Notes under the pieces: generated by a model | Told to the model about the DNA's origin: nothing | Database searches by the model: none | What the model saw: the letters and a program-made list of their open reading frames with translations, nothing else | Assembly (NCBI GenBank): GCA_021108035.1 | Contig: JAIORQ010000055.1 | Location: forward strand, 1 to 64,000 | DNA: 64,000 nt | Direction: 5' to 3' | Source of the DNA: Bacteroidales bacterium | Lineage (GTDB): Bacteria > Bacteroidota > Bacteroidia > Bacteroidales > JAADGE01 | Program-made: the position numbers and the translations under genes | Shown here: positions 35,955 to 45,700 of the stretch, one piece after another | Layout of the letters: each line of letters begins with the position of its first letter | Numbering within the stretch: position 1 is the first letter of the stretch

Positions 35955-36933
35955 ATTCATACTTATATCAATATTCCTAATTTCGTTATTTTCAACATGT
36001 ACCGAAAATATTAAAAGAAAAATCGGCTCTTGTTATTTGCATGAAGACGGGAAGATTAAATATTTAAGCAGAACCCAAACCGGAGAAATTGATACAATTA
36101 TTCTCAATGATGCTAATGCCGTTTTTTTTGAAATTATTTCAGATGAAATGCCGGGAGATGAATGTGTTAACGGGAGTATTTGGGCTAAAGACAAACTGAA
36201 TGTGTGGTATAAAGACAGGCTTATTAAAGGAGCAGATCCGGCAAGTTTTAAATTATTGGAAAACGGATACGCAACAGATAAAAATTATGCCTATTATTTT
36301 GATAAATTACTGGTAAATATCGAACTGAACAGCTTTAAAGTGTTGACTTATTTTTTTGCTAAAGATAAGAATATGGTAGTGTATCAAGGCAATGAAGTTT
36401 TCGGTATTGAAGATATTCACAATTTTGATATAATTGACGGATACTTTTCCGCTGACGGTAAATATATCTATTTTAATAATGATACATTATTATTGAAAAT
36501 TCCCGATTCCGACCCCGGAACGTTTAAATGTTTTGCCGGTAATGACGATTTGCAATTAAGCACACTAAAATATTATACCGATAAAGATAAAGTCTATTTT
36601 GTTGATACAGAGAAGAATGTAGGAGATGAAGATTTTTTGTATGTTTTTGATGCCTTTACGGAATCATTTGAAGTTTTGCCTTATAAATACTATTCAAGAG
36701 ATAACTTCAACATCTATTATAAAAACAGAATTATTGAAAATGCAGATATGCTTACTTTTAATCCTGAAGGTAAAAATTATGCAAAAGATAAGGCAAATAT
36801 CTTCTTTAAAAATAAAAAATTAAAAGGTGCAGATATTAATACATTCAGAGTTTTTGAAGATGATGAGAACTTTGATGCACGTGATTCTGAAAATTATTAT
36901 TTAAAAGGGAAGAAAGTTAGGATTGATAATTAA
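35941..36933 (+). CDS. DKNYY-repeat lipoprotein
   Basis: A 330-residue protein with a lipoprotein signal (residues 1-21, lipobox LFSTC). The rest is a series of DKNYY-type repeats of about 45 residues: WAKDKLNVWYKDRLIKGAD, YATDKNYAYYFDKLL, FAKDKNMVVYQGNEV, FSADGKYIYFNN, YTDKDKVYFVD, YSRDNFNIYYKN and YAKDKANIFFKNKKL. DKNYY proteins are predicted envelope proteins of unknown function. Translation may be coupled to rhuM through the 14-nt overlap, although the two products are unrelated. Confidence 0.85.
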   Translation: MKKIKFILISIFLISLFSTCTENIKRKIGSCYLHEDGKIKYLSRTQTGEIDTIILNDANAVFFEIISDEMPGDECVNGSIWAKDKLNVWYKDRLIKGADPASFKLLENGYATDKNYAYYFDKLLVNIELNSFKVLTYFFAKDKNMVVYQGNEVFGIEDIHNFDIIDGYFSADGKYIYFNNDTLLLKIPDSDPGTFKCFAGNDDLQLSTLKYYTDKDKVYFVDTEKNVGDEDFLYVFDAFTESFEVLPYKYYSRDNFNIYYKNRIIENADMLTFNPEGKNYAKDKANIFFKNKKLKGADINTFRVFEDDENFDARDSENYYLKGKKVRIDN

Positions 36934-37314
36934 GTAAAAGGTCTGAATTTGTATAAAAAAATTTCAATCAAATTATTAGAAGCCACTAATGCACGAATAA
37001 AAAAAGGTTCATCTATAATGCGTATTTTTATAACGAAATTAAAATTTGAATAAGTCACAAAAAAGCACAGTCCAAATATACTTTTGAAATTTAATATTTT
37101 ATGTCAATGATATTATTTTATACAACATAAAGTTTTAAAAAATCCGTAGGATTGTTCTATTTGTAACACGGTACGTCAGTGCCGTGACAAAAAACGATAT
37201 TAGATAATGAGTTCCGTAGGAACGTTCTTACATAACTCTTATTAATATTCTTTTAATCACGGCATGGCTGTCAAGATTTTTTTTACACGTCTGCTGTGTT
37301 ACAAATAGCGGTAT
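36934..37314. other. gene-free interval with palindromic repeat, upstream of parC
   Basis: No gene is seen in the roughly 410 nt from 36934 to the parC promoter. An inverted-repeat element occupies 37157-37308: CTATTTGTAACAC and GTGTTACAAATAG are exact complements, and the interior carries a GTAACACGG/GCCGTGAC pair and GTTCC-GTAGGAAC. The first 200 nt are AT-rich with no structure noted. Confidence 0.6.
37157..37308. repeat. 152-bp inverted-repeat element (CTATTTGTAACAC ends)
   Basis: Perfect 13-bp inverted ends with nested short palindromes (CACGG...CCGTG near 37167-37186, and GTTCCGTAGGAAC near 37211). It ends 7 nt before the parC -7 element, so it may contribute to the parC promoter region. 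Confidence 0.65.
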
Positions 37315-37322
37315 TACTTTTG
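37315..37322 (+). promoter_or_regulatory. -7 element of parC promoter
   Basis: TACTTTTG matches TAnnTTTG and is followed by C. A clear TTG at -33 is lacking because that position falls in the flanking palindrome. The leader to parC would be about 120 nt and contains a 20-codon open frame. Confidence 0.35.
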
Positions 37323-37345
37323 CAATTAATCAAAAGGGACAAATA

Positions 37346-37408
37346 ATGAGTTTAAAAGCAGAACAAATATTATTATATAATTTGGAAAACTTGATAGAAA
37401 ATGATTGA
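37346..37408 (+). CDS. possible 20-residue leader peptide before parC
   Basis: ATG to TGA encodes MSLKAEQILLYNLENLIEND, located between the putative parC promoter and parC. Amphipathic and Leu/Glu-rich; no family recognised. It may be chance in an AT-rich leader; recorded because of its position and lack of other explanation for the 120-nt leader. Confidence 0.15.
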   Translation: MSLKAEQILLYNLENLIEND

Positions 37409-37448
37409 ATAACATCATAATACCAACAACAAAACCACAAATAAAACA

Positions 37449-40265
37449 ATGGCAGAAAAAGATAATATACAAGAACTCCAAGACCAAAATAATAAGGAAT
37501 ATAAAGTAAAATATATCTCCGGAATGTTTAAAAATTGGTTTTTAGATTATGCATCATATGTAATTCTTGAAAGAGCAGTTCCGCATATTTCTGACGGACT
37601 TAAACCTGTTCAAAAACGTATTTTGCATTCAATGAAACGTATGGATGACGGCAGGTATAACAAAGTTGCAAATATTATCGGACATACCATGCAATTTCAT
37701 CCTCACGGCGATGCCTCTATCGGTGATGCACTTGTTCAACTCGGGCAGAAAGATTTACTGATTGATATGCAAGGAAACTGGGGAAATATCTTAACCGGCG
37801 ACAGTGCTGCCGCACCAAGATATATCGAAGCTCGCTTATCAAAATTTGCTCTTGATGTTGTTTTTAATCCGAAAACTACTGTATGGAAACAGTCTTATGA
37901 CGGCAGAAATAAAGAACCGGTTCATTTACCCGTTAAATTTCCTTTATTATTAGCCCAAGGTGTCGAAGGAATTGCTGTTGGTTTGGCTTCTAAAATAATG
38001 CCTCATAATTTTAATGAACTTATTGATGCTTCAATTAATCATTTAAAAGGTAAGGATTTTGAAATATTACCTGACTTCCAAACTGCCGGATTAGCAGATT
38101 TTTCTGATTATAATGACGGCAAAAGAGGAGGCAAAGTAAGAGTAAGAGCAAGAATTTCTAAACAGGATAACAAAACTTTAGTAATTTCTGAAATACCTTT
38201 CGGAAAAACAACTTCATCTCTCATTGAATCAATTGTTTATGCAAATGATAAAGGAAAAATAAAAATCAAGAAAATTGAAGATAATACATCAGACAAAGTT
38301 GAGATTTTAATACACCTGCCTCCGGATGTATCTTCAGATAAAATGATTGATGCCCTTTATGCGGTAACCGATTGCGAATTATCAATTTCGCCGAATACAA
38401 CAGTTATTATCGGTGAAAAACCAAGGTTCCTCGGTGTTTCGGAAATATTGAGATTCTCAACCGACAATACTTTAGATTTGTTGAAATCGGAACTTGAAAT
38501 AAGAATGTCGGAATTAGAAGAATCGTGGCATTTATCTTCATTAGAGAAAATATTTATTGAAAACAGAATTTACAATGATATTGAAGATTGCGAAACTTGG
38601 GATTGCATTATCGAAACCATTGATAAAGGTCTGAAACCGTTTACAAAGAAGTTGAAAAGAGAAGTTACCGTTGAAGACATCACACGTCTTACAGAAATAA
38701 AAATTAAAAGAATTTCGAAATACGATGCCTTTAAAGCCGACAGATATCTACAATCTGTTATTGAAGAAATTAAACAAATTAAATATAATCTTGAGCATAT
38801 AGTTGATTTTACAATTGATTATTTCAAAGATATTCAGAAAAAACACGGCAAAGGCAAAGAGCGAAAAACAGAAATAAGAAACTTTGAAGAAATTAAAGTG
38901 AGAAAAGTTGTTGTCAGAAATAAGAAGCTGTATGTCAATTATAAAGACGGTTTTGCCGGAATGTCTTTAAGGCAAGATGAATTTGTTGCAGATTGTTCTG
39001 ATATTGACTTGGTAATTGTTTTCAGAAAAGACGGAACTTATTTTGTTAAACAAGTTGACGAAAGAATTTATATTGGAAAAGATGTTATCCATATTGATGT
39101 ATGGAAAAAAGATGATGACAGAACAATTTATAATACCATACATTTTGACGGAAAATCCGGTTACTGTTATATGAAACGATTTAATGTAAAGAGCATTATA
39201 AGAGATAAAGAATATAACTTAACCAAAGGAAAAAAAGGTTCAAAAGTTTTATGGTTCACAGCAAATCCAAACGGAGAAGCCGAAACTGTTAAAATAACAC
39301 ACAGACCTCGTAAAAGGTTGAAAAATAAAGTAATAGAAATTGATTTTTCTGAATTGGCAATCAAAGGTAAGAAGTCAATGGGAAATATAGTTACTAAATA
39401 CGGTGTTCAAAAAATAACATTAAAAGAAGAAGGTATATCAACTCTCGGCGGACGAGAAATTTGGTTTGACCATGAAGTTTTTAAATTAAATCCTGACGGC
39501 AGAGGGGAGTATCTCGGTGAGTTTATTGCCGATGAAAAAATTCTGGTAATATATGATTCAGGAGAATTTCAAATAAAAACTTACGAACTTTCAAATCAAT
39601 TTAATTCAGGAGTAGTTAATATTGAAAAATACAATCCTGAAAAAATATGGACTGCCGTATTTTATGAAGGAGAGCAAAAATTTAATTATATAAAAAGATT
39701 TAAATTTGAAGGAATTAACGGTAAAAATTCATTTATTGGCGAACATAAAGAATCTGAATTTATATTAATATCTGATAAAACAGCTCCTGAAATTCTTGTT
39801 GAATTTGGAGGCAAGCATAAAAAAAGAGAAGATGAAATTATTGATGCAGAGGAATTTATATCAGAAAAAAGCGTTAAAGCACGAGGTAAAAGGCTGACTA
39901 CATACACTGTAAAAAAAATCACGGAAATAATTCAAGAAGAAGATGAAGATATGCAGGAAAATGAAATAAAGTCGGAACCGCCAATGAAAGTAATTTCAGA
40001 GGAAGATACAAAATATGATAAAGAAACGGTTGATAAAGAGGTAGTTAGTAAAGAAACAGTTAGCAAAGAAACCGCTAAAGAAACAGTCAGTAAAGAAATC
40101 GCTAAAGAAACAGCCGGTAAAGAAATCGCTAAAGAAACAGTCAGTAAAGAAATCGTTAAAGAAACAATCAGTAAAGAAACCGCTAAAGAAACAGTCAGTA
40201 AAGAACCTGAATTTGAAGTAATTAAAACAGACGCAAACGGTAAGCAGACAAAACTTGATATATAG
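37449..40265 (+). CDS. parC: DNA topoisomerase IV subunit A
   Basis: A 938-residue GyrA/ParC protein. The winged-helix core has AVPHISDGLKPVQKRIL (about 43-59), FHPHGDASIGDALVQL (quinolone-region segment, about 83-98) and the catalytic Tyr125 in SAAAPRYIEARLSKFA. A coiled coil at about 400-470 and a divergent C-terminal beta-propeller (about 490-790) follow. The last 85 residues are a charged, low-complexity tail of KET(V/A)SKE repeats encoded by a 27-bp tandem repeat. ParE is upstream at 31965. Family role: decatenation of daughter chromosomes and relaxation of supercoils. Confidence 0.93.
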   Translation: MAEKDNIQELQDQNNKEYKVKYISGMFKNWFLDYASYVILERAVPHISDGLKPVQKRILHSMKRMDDGRYNKVANIIGHTMQFHPHGDASIGDALVQLGQKDLLIDMQGNWGNILTGDSAAAPRYIEARLSKFALDVVFNPKTTVWKQSYDGRNKEPVHLPVKFPLLLAQGVEGIAVGLASKIMPHNFNELIDASINHLKGKDFEILPDFQTAGLADFSDYNDGKRGGKVRVRARISKQDNKTLVISEIPFGKTTSSLIESIVYANDKGKIKIKKIEDNTSDKVEILIHLPPDVSSDKMIDALYAVTDCELSISPNTTVIIGEKPRFLGVSEILRFSTDNTLDLLKSELEIRMSELEESWHLSSLEKIFIENRIYNDIEDCETWDCIIETIDKGLKPFTKKLKREVTVEDITRLTEIKIKRISKYDAFKADRYLQSVIEEIKQIKYNLEHIVDFTIDYFKDIQKKHGKGKERKTEIRNFEEIKVRKVVVRNKKLYVNYKDGFAGMSLRQDEFVADCSDIDLVIVFRKDGTYFVKQVDERIYIGKDVIHIDVWKKDDDRTIYNTIHFDGKSGYCYMKRFNVKSIIRDKEYNLTKGKKGSKVLWFTANPNGEAETVKITHRPRKRLKNKVIEIDFSELAIKGKKSMGNIVTKYGVQKITLKEEGISTLGGREIWFDHEVFKLNPDGRGEYLGEFIADEKILVIYDSGEFQIKTYELSNQFNSGVVNIEKYNPEKIWTAVFYEGEQKFNYIKRFKFEGINGKNSFIGEHKESEFILISDKTAPEILVEFGGKHKKREDEIIDAEEFISEKSVKARGKRLTTYTVKKITEIIQEEDEDMQENEIKSEPPMKVISEEDTKYDKETVDKEVVSKETVSKETAKETVSKEIAKETAGKEIAKETVSKEIVKETISKETAKETVSKEPEFEVIKTDANGKQTKLDI
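40065..40199 (+). repeat. 27-bp tandem repeat in the parC tail (five units)
   Basis: Five in-frame units of 27 nt (starts 40065, 40092, 40119, 40146, 40173) encode the nonapeptide KETAKETVS and variants; less regular KE-rich repeats extend to 40020 on the left and 40205 on the right. Units differ by one to five bases. Confidence 0.92.
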
Positions 40266-40273
40266 TTAATAAA

Positions 40274-40353
40274 GTGAAGGCTTGGTTAAGGAATTTAAAA
40301 TATTGACATTATAAAATTTTTATTTTCACCATTTTATATATCCAAGCCTTCAC
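40274..40353. repeat. 80-bp inverted-repeat element after parC
   Basis: GTGAAGGCTTGG (40274-40285) and CCAAGCCTTCAC (40342-40353) are perfect complements separated by 56 AT-rich nt. Could act as a parC 3' hairpin. The remaining gap to 40516 has no gene; it includes a duplicated AATCTGCATCAATC near 40468-40495. Confidence 0.65.
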
Positions 40354-40516
40354 AATTTCTGCAAAATGGCTGACATTACAGACAAACACTAATTCAGATG
40401 TATAAATATTAAACCTAAATAATTGAATATTAGAAGTATCCGTGCCGCGATTGTTAAACCTTTATCAATCTGCATCAATCCAATCTGCATCAATCTTATT
40501 CATATTATCAAAAAAA

Positions 40517-40549
40517 TTTGCATATTTTAAAAAGAGTTTATTATTTTAG
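40517..40549 (+). promoter_or_regulatory. Bacteroidota-type promoter of the surface protein / lipase operon
   Basis: TTTG (40517-40520), 21-nt spacer, TATTTTAG (40542-40549), one mismatch to TAnnTTTG. About 25 nt of leader before the ATG at 40583. Confidence 0.45.
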
Positions 40550-40582
40550 TAAGTTTAATTATTAAATCCAAAAACTCTCAAT

Positions 40583-43195
40583 ATGAAAATAAGAGAAATT
40601 ACACAAAAGAAAATGCCCCTTTCATTTATAATGCCAATAATCTTAGTTTTATGTTTTATTTTCAATGTTAATAGTGTGTACTCCCAAAACCTGCCCACAT
40701 CAGCAGATAATACAGTTACAGGCTTTGAAGACAATATTTATGTTTTCAGTGAAACTGACTTCCCTTATAATGATGCTGACGGGGATCCTTTTACGCAAGT
40801 AAGAATATATAATTCATCATCTTTAAATATGTTTTATGACGCAGACAATGATAATATTTTAGATGAAGGAGAAGGTATTACTAATATGGAAATTCTTACA
40901 GAAAATATTCCTTTATTAAAATATTTACCTCCGCAAGATTTATATGGAAACTATTATGGAGCAATTTGTTCTTTCCGAGTTCATGACGGAAATGACGGGT
41001 ATCAAAATGGATCTCAAAATATGTTTATTGACATAATCCCGATAAACGACGAACCCCTTTTCACGCTAGGAGCAAATCAATTTATCACCGAAAATGCAGG
41101 TGCACAAACAGTACCGGCTTGGGCAACACACATCAATCAGGGCGGAAGTTTTTATGAAGACGGACAAACATTAACATTTCATCTGTCAAACGATAACAAT
41201 TCTTTCTTTGCGGAACAACCTGCAGTAGATGTTACAAGCGGAAACTTAACTTATGCAACAGCATCGGATGCCTACGGAACTGTATATGTTGAAATATATT
41301 TGACCGACGACGGAGGAACAACAAACGGAGGTGATGATACAAGCCCTACATATACTTTTACCGTAACTGTAATAGGATCGTCCTTATGGAGCAGGCAAGA
41401 TGAAAATACAGTGTTATTGAACTTATCAGATAATGTTGGAATAGGAACAAATAACCCTAAAAAAAGTTTACATATTTATACATATATAGATGATATTGGT
41501 CCTATAAAAAAATCAACATTAAGACTTCAAAATTATTATGAAGTTTCGGGATCAGGGGAAGGAACAACACCTCCGATTCCTGTCGCAAAAAATAATTCTG
41601 TTTGGGATATTGAGAATAATAAGAATTATCTTAATTTTAAATACGGAAAAGGATCAGTTGAACATCCTGTTGTTACAAAAATCAGTTTTGATAAAACCGG
41701 TAGAATAGGTATAGGAACAAGCGAACCGCAAACGCAACTTCATATAAAAAATGATGATGCTTCAATAATTCGTTTAGAAACTATCTATGATAACGGAACA
41801 ACGCCCGGTAATGGCAACGGCAACGGTAATTCAAATAAAAGTATTGTACCTGCAAGCTGTGATTTAAGAATGGAAGAAACAACTTTACATTTTGATTTTA
41901 CACGAAACAGTTCTTATCTTCCCTCAAAATTTAAATTCTTAAGCAACGGAACATTAACAGCAACAAAATTTGTAGGTGACGGTTCGGGTTTAACTAATGT
42001 TGCAGGTGCATGGGATACAAACGGAGATAATATTTATTATGATGCGGGGAATGTTGGGATAAAAACTCCAAATCCGGAAGGACAATTACAAATAAATTCT
42101 ATTCGCCCTGTTATCATAAAAAATAACGGCGGAAGCGGTATTTACGGAAGTGAAATCGGATTTAATGCAGTATTAAATACACATGTATCACCAAATAAGT
42201 TTAAGAAACTCGGCGGTACCATACAAAAAGGCGGTGCTGTTATAGTAACCGATCAATATGGCAGTATGTATTTTCAAACATACAATGCAGGAACAGAAAA
42301 TGAATCTGTAATAAATTATGCTCCTCAAGTAACATTTAAGAACAACGGCAATGTAGGAATTGGGACAACAAGCCCCGGATCTAAACTGCATATTGATTAT
42401 AATTCAAACAGAGATATAAGCAAAAAAGCATTATACAGTATATTATCTACACAAACAACTGCAAATGTTACAAGTTATGATAAAGCTGTTTTTGCAAGAT
42501 TAACTTCATACAGTATTCCTTCAGGTATTACAGACTCCGGCTATAAAATTGCTTTGGATGCAAGTTCTTATTCTACAGAAACAAATTTTGCCGGAACATT
42601 AAACAGTAGTTACGGTGTTTGGGCAAGAGCAGGGATTTATAATGCTTCAAGCGGTGCCAAAATAAATAATGCTATAGCAGTTAATGCACAAGTATTAGAT
42701 AATGTAAGCGGTACAACAATTGAAAATGCTTATGGTGTTTATATTAATACAGGAGGTTACGGATTGACTACCGTGAATAACAGATATGACCTGTATGCAG
42801 GAACATCCTCTGCTAAAAATTATTTTGCGGGTAATGTAGGAATAGGAACTTCAAACCCGGATGAAAAATTAACTGTAAACGGAAATGTAACAATTAACAA
42901 CGACCTTTGGGTAAAACAAGATATTTGGGTACAGACAACTTCACCATGGGGCGATTATGTTTTTGATAAAGATTATAAACTGATGCCTTTATACAAACTT
43001 GAAAAATTTATCAAAAATTACAAACATTTACCCGGCATACCTTCTGCAAAAGATATTAAAGAAAAAGGGTTAAACCTTGCCGATACTGATGCTGCACAAA
43101 TGGTAAAAATTGAAGAACTTACGCTTTATATAATTGAGCAAAATAAACGCATCGAAAAATTAGAAAAACAAATTAAAGAACTTCAAATACAATAA
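40583..43195 (+). CDS. secreted tail-fibre-like surface protein with coiled-coil C-terminus
   Basis: An 870-residue exported protein; signal peptide about 1-35 (ending VYSQ). Residues about 38-270 form two cadherin/Ig-like segments (FEDNIYVFSETDFPYNDADGDPF; GDDTSPTYTFTVTV). The rest contains several VGIGT(N/S)NP(K/E)KSLHI-type units (about 288, 375, 495, 595, 755), typical of Bacteroidota proteins related to phage tail fibres. The end DYVFDKDYKLMPLYKLEKFI, KNYKHLPGIPSA and a coiled coil of about 30 residues resemble the trimerising chaperone region of such proteins. There is no recognisable T9SS sorting domain. It is 3 nt upstream of the lipase gene, so the two are probably cotranscribed. Confidence 0.8.
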   Translation: MKIREITQKKMPLSFIMPIILVLCFIFNVNSVYSQNLPTSADNTVTGFEDNIYVFSETDFPYNDADGDPFTQVRIYNSSSLNMFYDADNDNILDEGEGITNMEILTENIPLLKYLPPQDLYGNYYGAICSFRVHDGNDGYQNGSQNMFIDIIPINDEPLFTLGANQFITENAGAQTVPAWATHINQGGSFYEDGQTLTFHLSNDNNSFFAEQPAVDVTSGNLTYATASDAYGTVYVEIYLTDDGGTTNGGDDTSPTYTFTVTVIGSSLWSRQDENTVLLNLSDNVGIGTNNPKKSLHIYTYIDDIGPIKKSTLRLQNYYEVSGSGEGTTPPIPVAKNNSVWDIENNKNYLNFKYGKGSVEHPVVTKISFDKTGRIGIGTSEPQTQLHIKNDDASIIRLETIYDNGTTPGNGNGNGNSNKSIVPASCDLRMEETTLHFDFTRNSSYLPSKFKFLSNGTLTATKFVGDGSGLTNVAGAWDTNGDNIYYDAGNVGIKTPNPEGQLQINSIRPVIIKNNGGSGIYGSEIGFNAVLNTHVSPNKFKKLGGTIQKGGAVIVTDQYGSMYFQTYNAGTENESVINYAPQVTFKNNGNVGIGTTSPGSKLHIDYNSNRDISKKALYSILSTQTTANVTSYDKAVFARLTSYSIPSGITDSGYKIALDASSYSTETNFAGTLNSSYGVWARAGIYNASSGAKINNAIAVNAQVLDNVSGTTIENAYGVYINTGGYGLTTVNNRYDLYAGTSSAKNYFAGNVGIGTSNPDEKLTVNGNVTINNDLWVKQDIWVQTTSPWGDYVFDKDYKLMPLYKLEKFIKNYKHLPGIPSAKDIKEKGLNLADTDAAQMVKIEELTLYIIEQNKRIEKLEKQIKELQIQ

Positions 43196-43198
43196 ATT

Positions 43199-45700
43199 AT
43201 GAAGAAGTTATTTTTATTTTCAATATTGTTGATTTTGTTCGGTAATTCTTTTTCACAAATTGAAACAGTTGAAACATTAGAAGATCATCAAGCAATATTT
43301 TCCGAAATTGATATATCAAAAATTACAACAGGGATACTTTACGACAGAATTATTCCTCTATCCGAGATTGAAAAATATACCGGAGAAAATACAGATGCAA
43401 TTTGCACTAAAAACAAATGGAAACAAATGTATTTTGAATTGCAAAATGCAAGTTATGTTAAAGATACTGTAAATATGCCGGAATTAGATTTTATTTTCGG
43501 CAGAAAAAACAGATTTACAAACGGAAAATTGATACCGATATATTTGCTGAATTATAAATACAATAAAATCAAAGAAAATGCACTTGAAAATGAATTAATA
43601 ATTTTACAAAACAATAAAATTATTGAAAACCCCGCAAAAAGCGAAACACCATACGAAACAAAAAGAGTATTTGCTGCAACACCTTATAAAGCACGCACAT
43701 ACTACGGCAATGACTTTGCATTTATTTTTAACGATAATTTTTTATATACAAACACCGATGAAATAATAACAGATATTTATGTTGATTTTGACGACGGTTT
43801 CGGAGAAATAAAAGCAGCAAAAGATAAAACATTATTTGTAAGTTATGCAGAAACAGGAAAAAAAACAATTACAGTTAAAGCGATAACACAAAACAATGAT
43901 ACATTAAATTCAAAATTTGCATTTAATGTAAAAGCAAAAGATGTACCCGAATATACCATTACAAGATTTGAAACAGATGAAATTGTAGGGATAAGATATT
44001 TTTGCCCGTATTTCGGAGTATATGTACCTATTCCGTTTGCATGTCCGGATGATGTTGTTATTGAAAATGTTTGCAGAAAAGGCGGCAGTTTATATCATTT
44101 CAAATCACCTCACACACCAAGTGTTATTGAAAACAGTATTTTAATTGTTGAAGGTTTTGACTTAAATGATGACCATTTTGCCGAAAAACTTTATGAAATC
44201 TTTAACAAACAACAACTTGCTGATTGCATTTTAGATAATAATTATGATATTTTTATTGCAAACTTTGATGTTCCTTCTGATTATATTGCAAATAATGCAA
44301 TATTTATTGAAAACGTTATAAATCATATAAATAATATCAAAAGTAATAAAAATGAACTGATAATTGCAGGTGGAAGTATGGGAGGTTTAGTTTCAAGGTA
44401 TGCAATAACAAAAATGGAACAAAACAATGAAGATACAGAAACACGACTTTGGATTTCATTTGATGCTCCCCAAGAAGGAGCTAATATTCCTTTAGGAATA
44501 CAATATTGGTTTGAAGATTTAGCAGATTTTATAAGTTTTATTAATAGCGAGTATGAAAGTCCATTTGATGTACCTGCTGCAAAACAAATGTTAATTTATC
44601 ATCATAGCCATTATCCTTCAGCATCACCGGAACGAAGTGCATTTGTTGCCGATCTTAACAACAAAGGATGGCCTCAAACATGCCGTAATATAGGCATTAC
44701 AAACGGTGCATCTGACGGAACAGGACAAGGTTATTCACCCGGCAGTAAAATACTGGCTTATAATATAAATGCATTAGTTTGGCAAAGATATTTTACAGCA
44801 TGGGCAGTACCGGACGGCGGTAATAATTATGTTATTTTTCAAAGAAAAAAAAGAAATGAAATTATTCATGAAAAAAAAGTAACAAACACAGACCCGATCG
44901 ATACAGCACCCGGAGGTTTTAGTCCAACAATGAAAGCAATTGGAGAAGGTGATGATGCTTTTTGGGATTGGGTGCATGAACACACACCCTTTAATATTGA
45001 TATGTTAGTGAATTATCAAAACAACCACGCATTTATACCCGCAATTTCTGCTCTTGCTCTTGATGTAGATGATTATTATTATAAATTTGGTACTGTTCCA
45101 GAACAAATTCTTCTTAATAAAACTCCTTTTGATAAATTATATTTCCCAACTACGAATATATCAAATGAACCACACGTATGGGTATCAAATAAAACTGCAA
45201 TTAATATACTTGATGAATTTATACCCGATTATCTTGTACTTGACGGACACGATTGGACCCAAGGAGAAATATCGGCAGAAGTAAGCATAAGAATGACAAA
45301 CGGTTTTCATGCTTCAGCAAATGACCAAGTTCACTTATTCCTTGACGAAATTGATAAAAGCTTGCTTATTAATGAAGGGTGGAGCAAAAGCAATAATAAG
45401 AACATTGTTCAAGAAAACAACTATAAACAAAACAATCTTGTAAATATAAATGAAGATGATTTTATAATTTATCCCAATCCCACAAACGGCGTTTTTACAA
45501 TCAGCTGTGAAAATTCTCCCTTTAAAAAGGAGATTAGGGAGATTTTGATTACCGATATAACAGGAAAAATTGTATATTCAAAAAATCATATTGATAACAA
45601 TGAAATTACAATAAATATTTCATCAGAAAAATCAGGTATTTATTTTTTAAAATTTATTTCGAATAATAAAATAATAAACAGTAAAATTATCAAGCTATGA
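43199..45700 (+). CDS. secreted lipase/esterase-like alpha/beta hydrolase with type A T9SS sorting domain
   Basis: An 833-residue protein: signal peptide (1-19, ending SFSQ), an N-terminal beta-rich region (to about 250), an alpha/beta-hydrolase domain (about 310-640) with nucleophile Ser393 in AGGSMGGLVSRYA (GxSxG), and a C-terminal T9SS type A domain (about 750-833: IYPNPTNGVFTIS ... SGIYFLKF). The hydrolase part resembles PGAP1/lipase-like proteins. Within the sorting domain, residues SPFKKEIREI are encoded by a copy of the CCCCCTAACCCCC palindrome (45513-45546). The stop codon overlaps the next start as ATGA. Two fragments of duplicated copies lie downstream at 47153 and 48241. Confidence 0.85.
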   Translation: MKKLFLFSILLILFGNSFSQIETVETLEDHQAIFSEIDISKITTGILYDRIIPLSEIEKYTGENTDAICTKNKWKQMYFELQNASYVKDTVNMPELDFIFGRKNRFTNGKLIPIYLLNYKYNKIKENALENELIILQNNKIIENPAKSETPYETKRVFAATPYKARTYYGNDFAFIFNDNFLYTNTDEIITDIYVDFDDGFGEIKAAKDKTLFVSYAETGKKTITVKAITQNNDTLNSKFAFNVKAKDVPEYTITRFETDEIVGIRYFCPYFGVYVPIPFACPDDVVIENVCRKGGSLYHFKSPHTPSVIENSILIVEGFDLNDDHFAEKLYEIFNKQQLADCILDNNYDIFIANFDVPSDYIANNAIFIENVINHINNIKSNKNELIIAGGSMGGLVSRYAITKMEQNNEDTETRLWISFDAPQEGANIPLGIQYWFEDLADFISFINSEYESPFDVPAAKQMLIYHHSHYPSASPERSAFVADLNNKGWPQTCRNIGITNGASDGTGQGYSPGSKILAYNINALVWQRYFTAWAVPDGGNNYVIFQRKKRNEIIHEKKVTNTDPIDTAPGGFSPTMKAIGEGDDAFWDWVHEHTPFNIDMLVNYQNNHAFIPAISALALDVDDYYYKFGTVPEQILLNKTPFDKLYFPTTNISNEPHVWVSNKTAINILDEFIPDYLVLDGHDWTQGEISAEVSIRMTNGFHASANDQVHLFLDEIDKSLLINEGWSKSNNKNIVQENNYKQNNLVNINEDDFIIYPNPTNGVFTISCENSPFKKEIREILITDITGKIVYSKNHIDNNEITINISSEKSGIYFLKFISNNKIINSKIIKL
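45513..45546 (+). repeat. palindromic repeat half-copy inside the lipase coding sequence
   Basis: Thirty-four bases match 6117-6150 of the DUF559-flanking repeat with five substitutions, including ATTC-CCC-TTTA-AAAGG and TTAGGG-GATTT blocks. It is in frame and adds a few residues relative to the paralogous sorting domain at 47320-47527. Confidence 0.7.
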
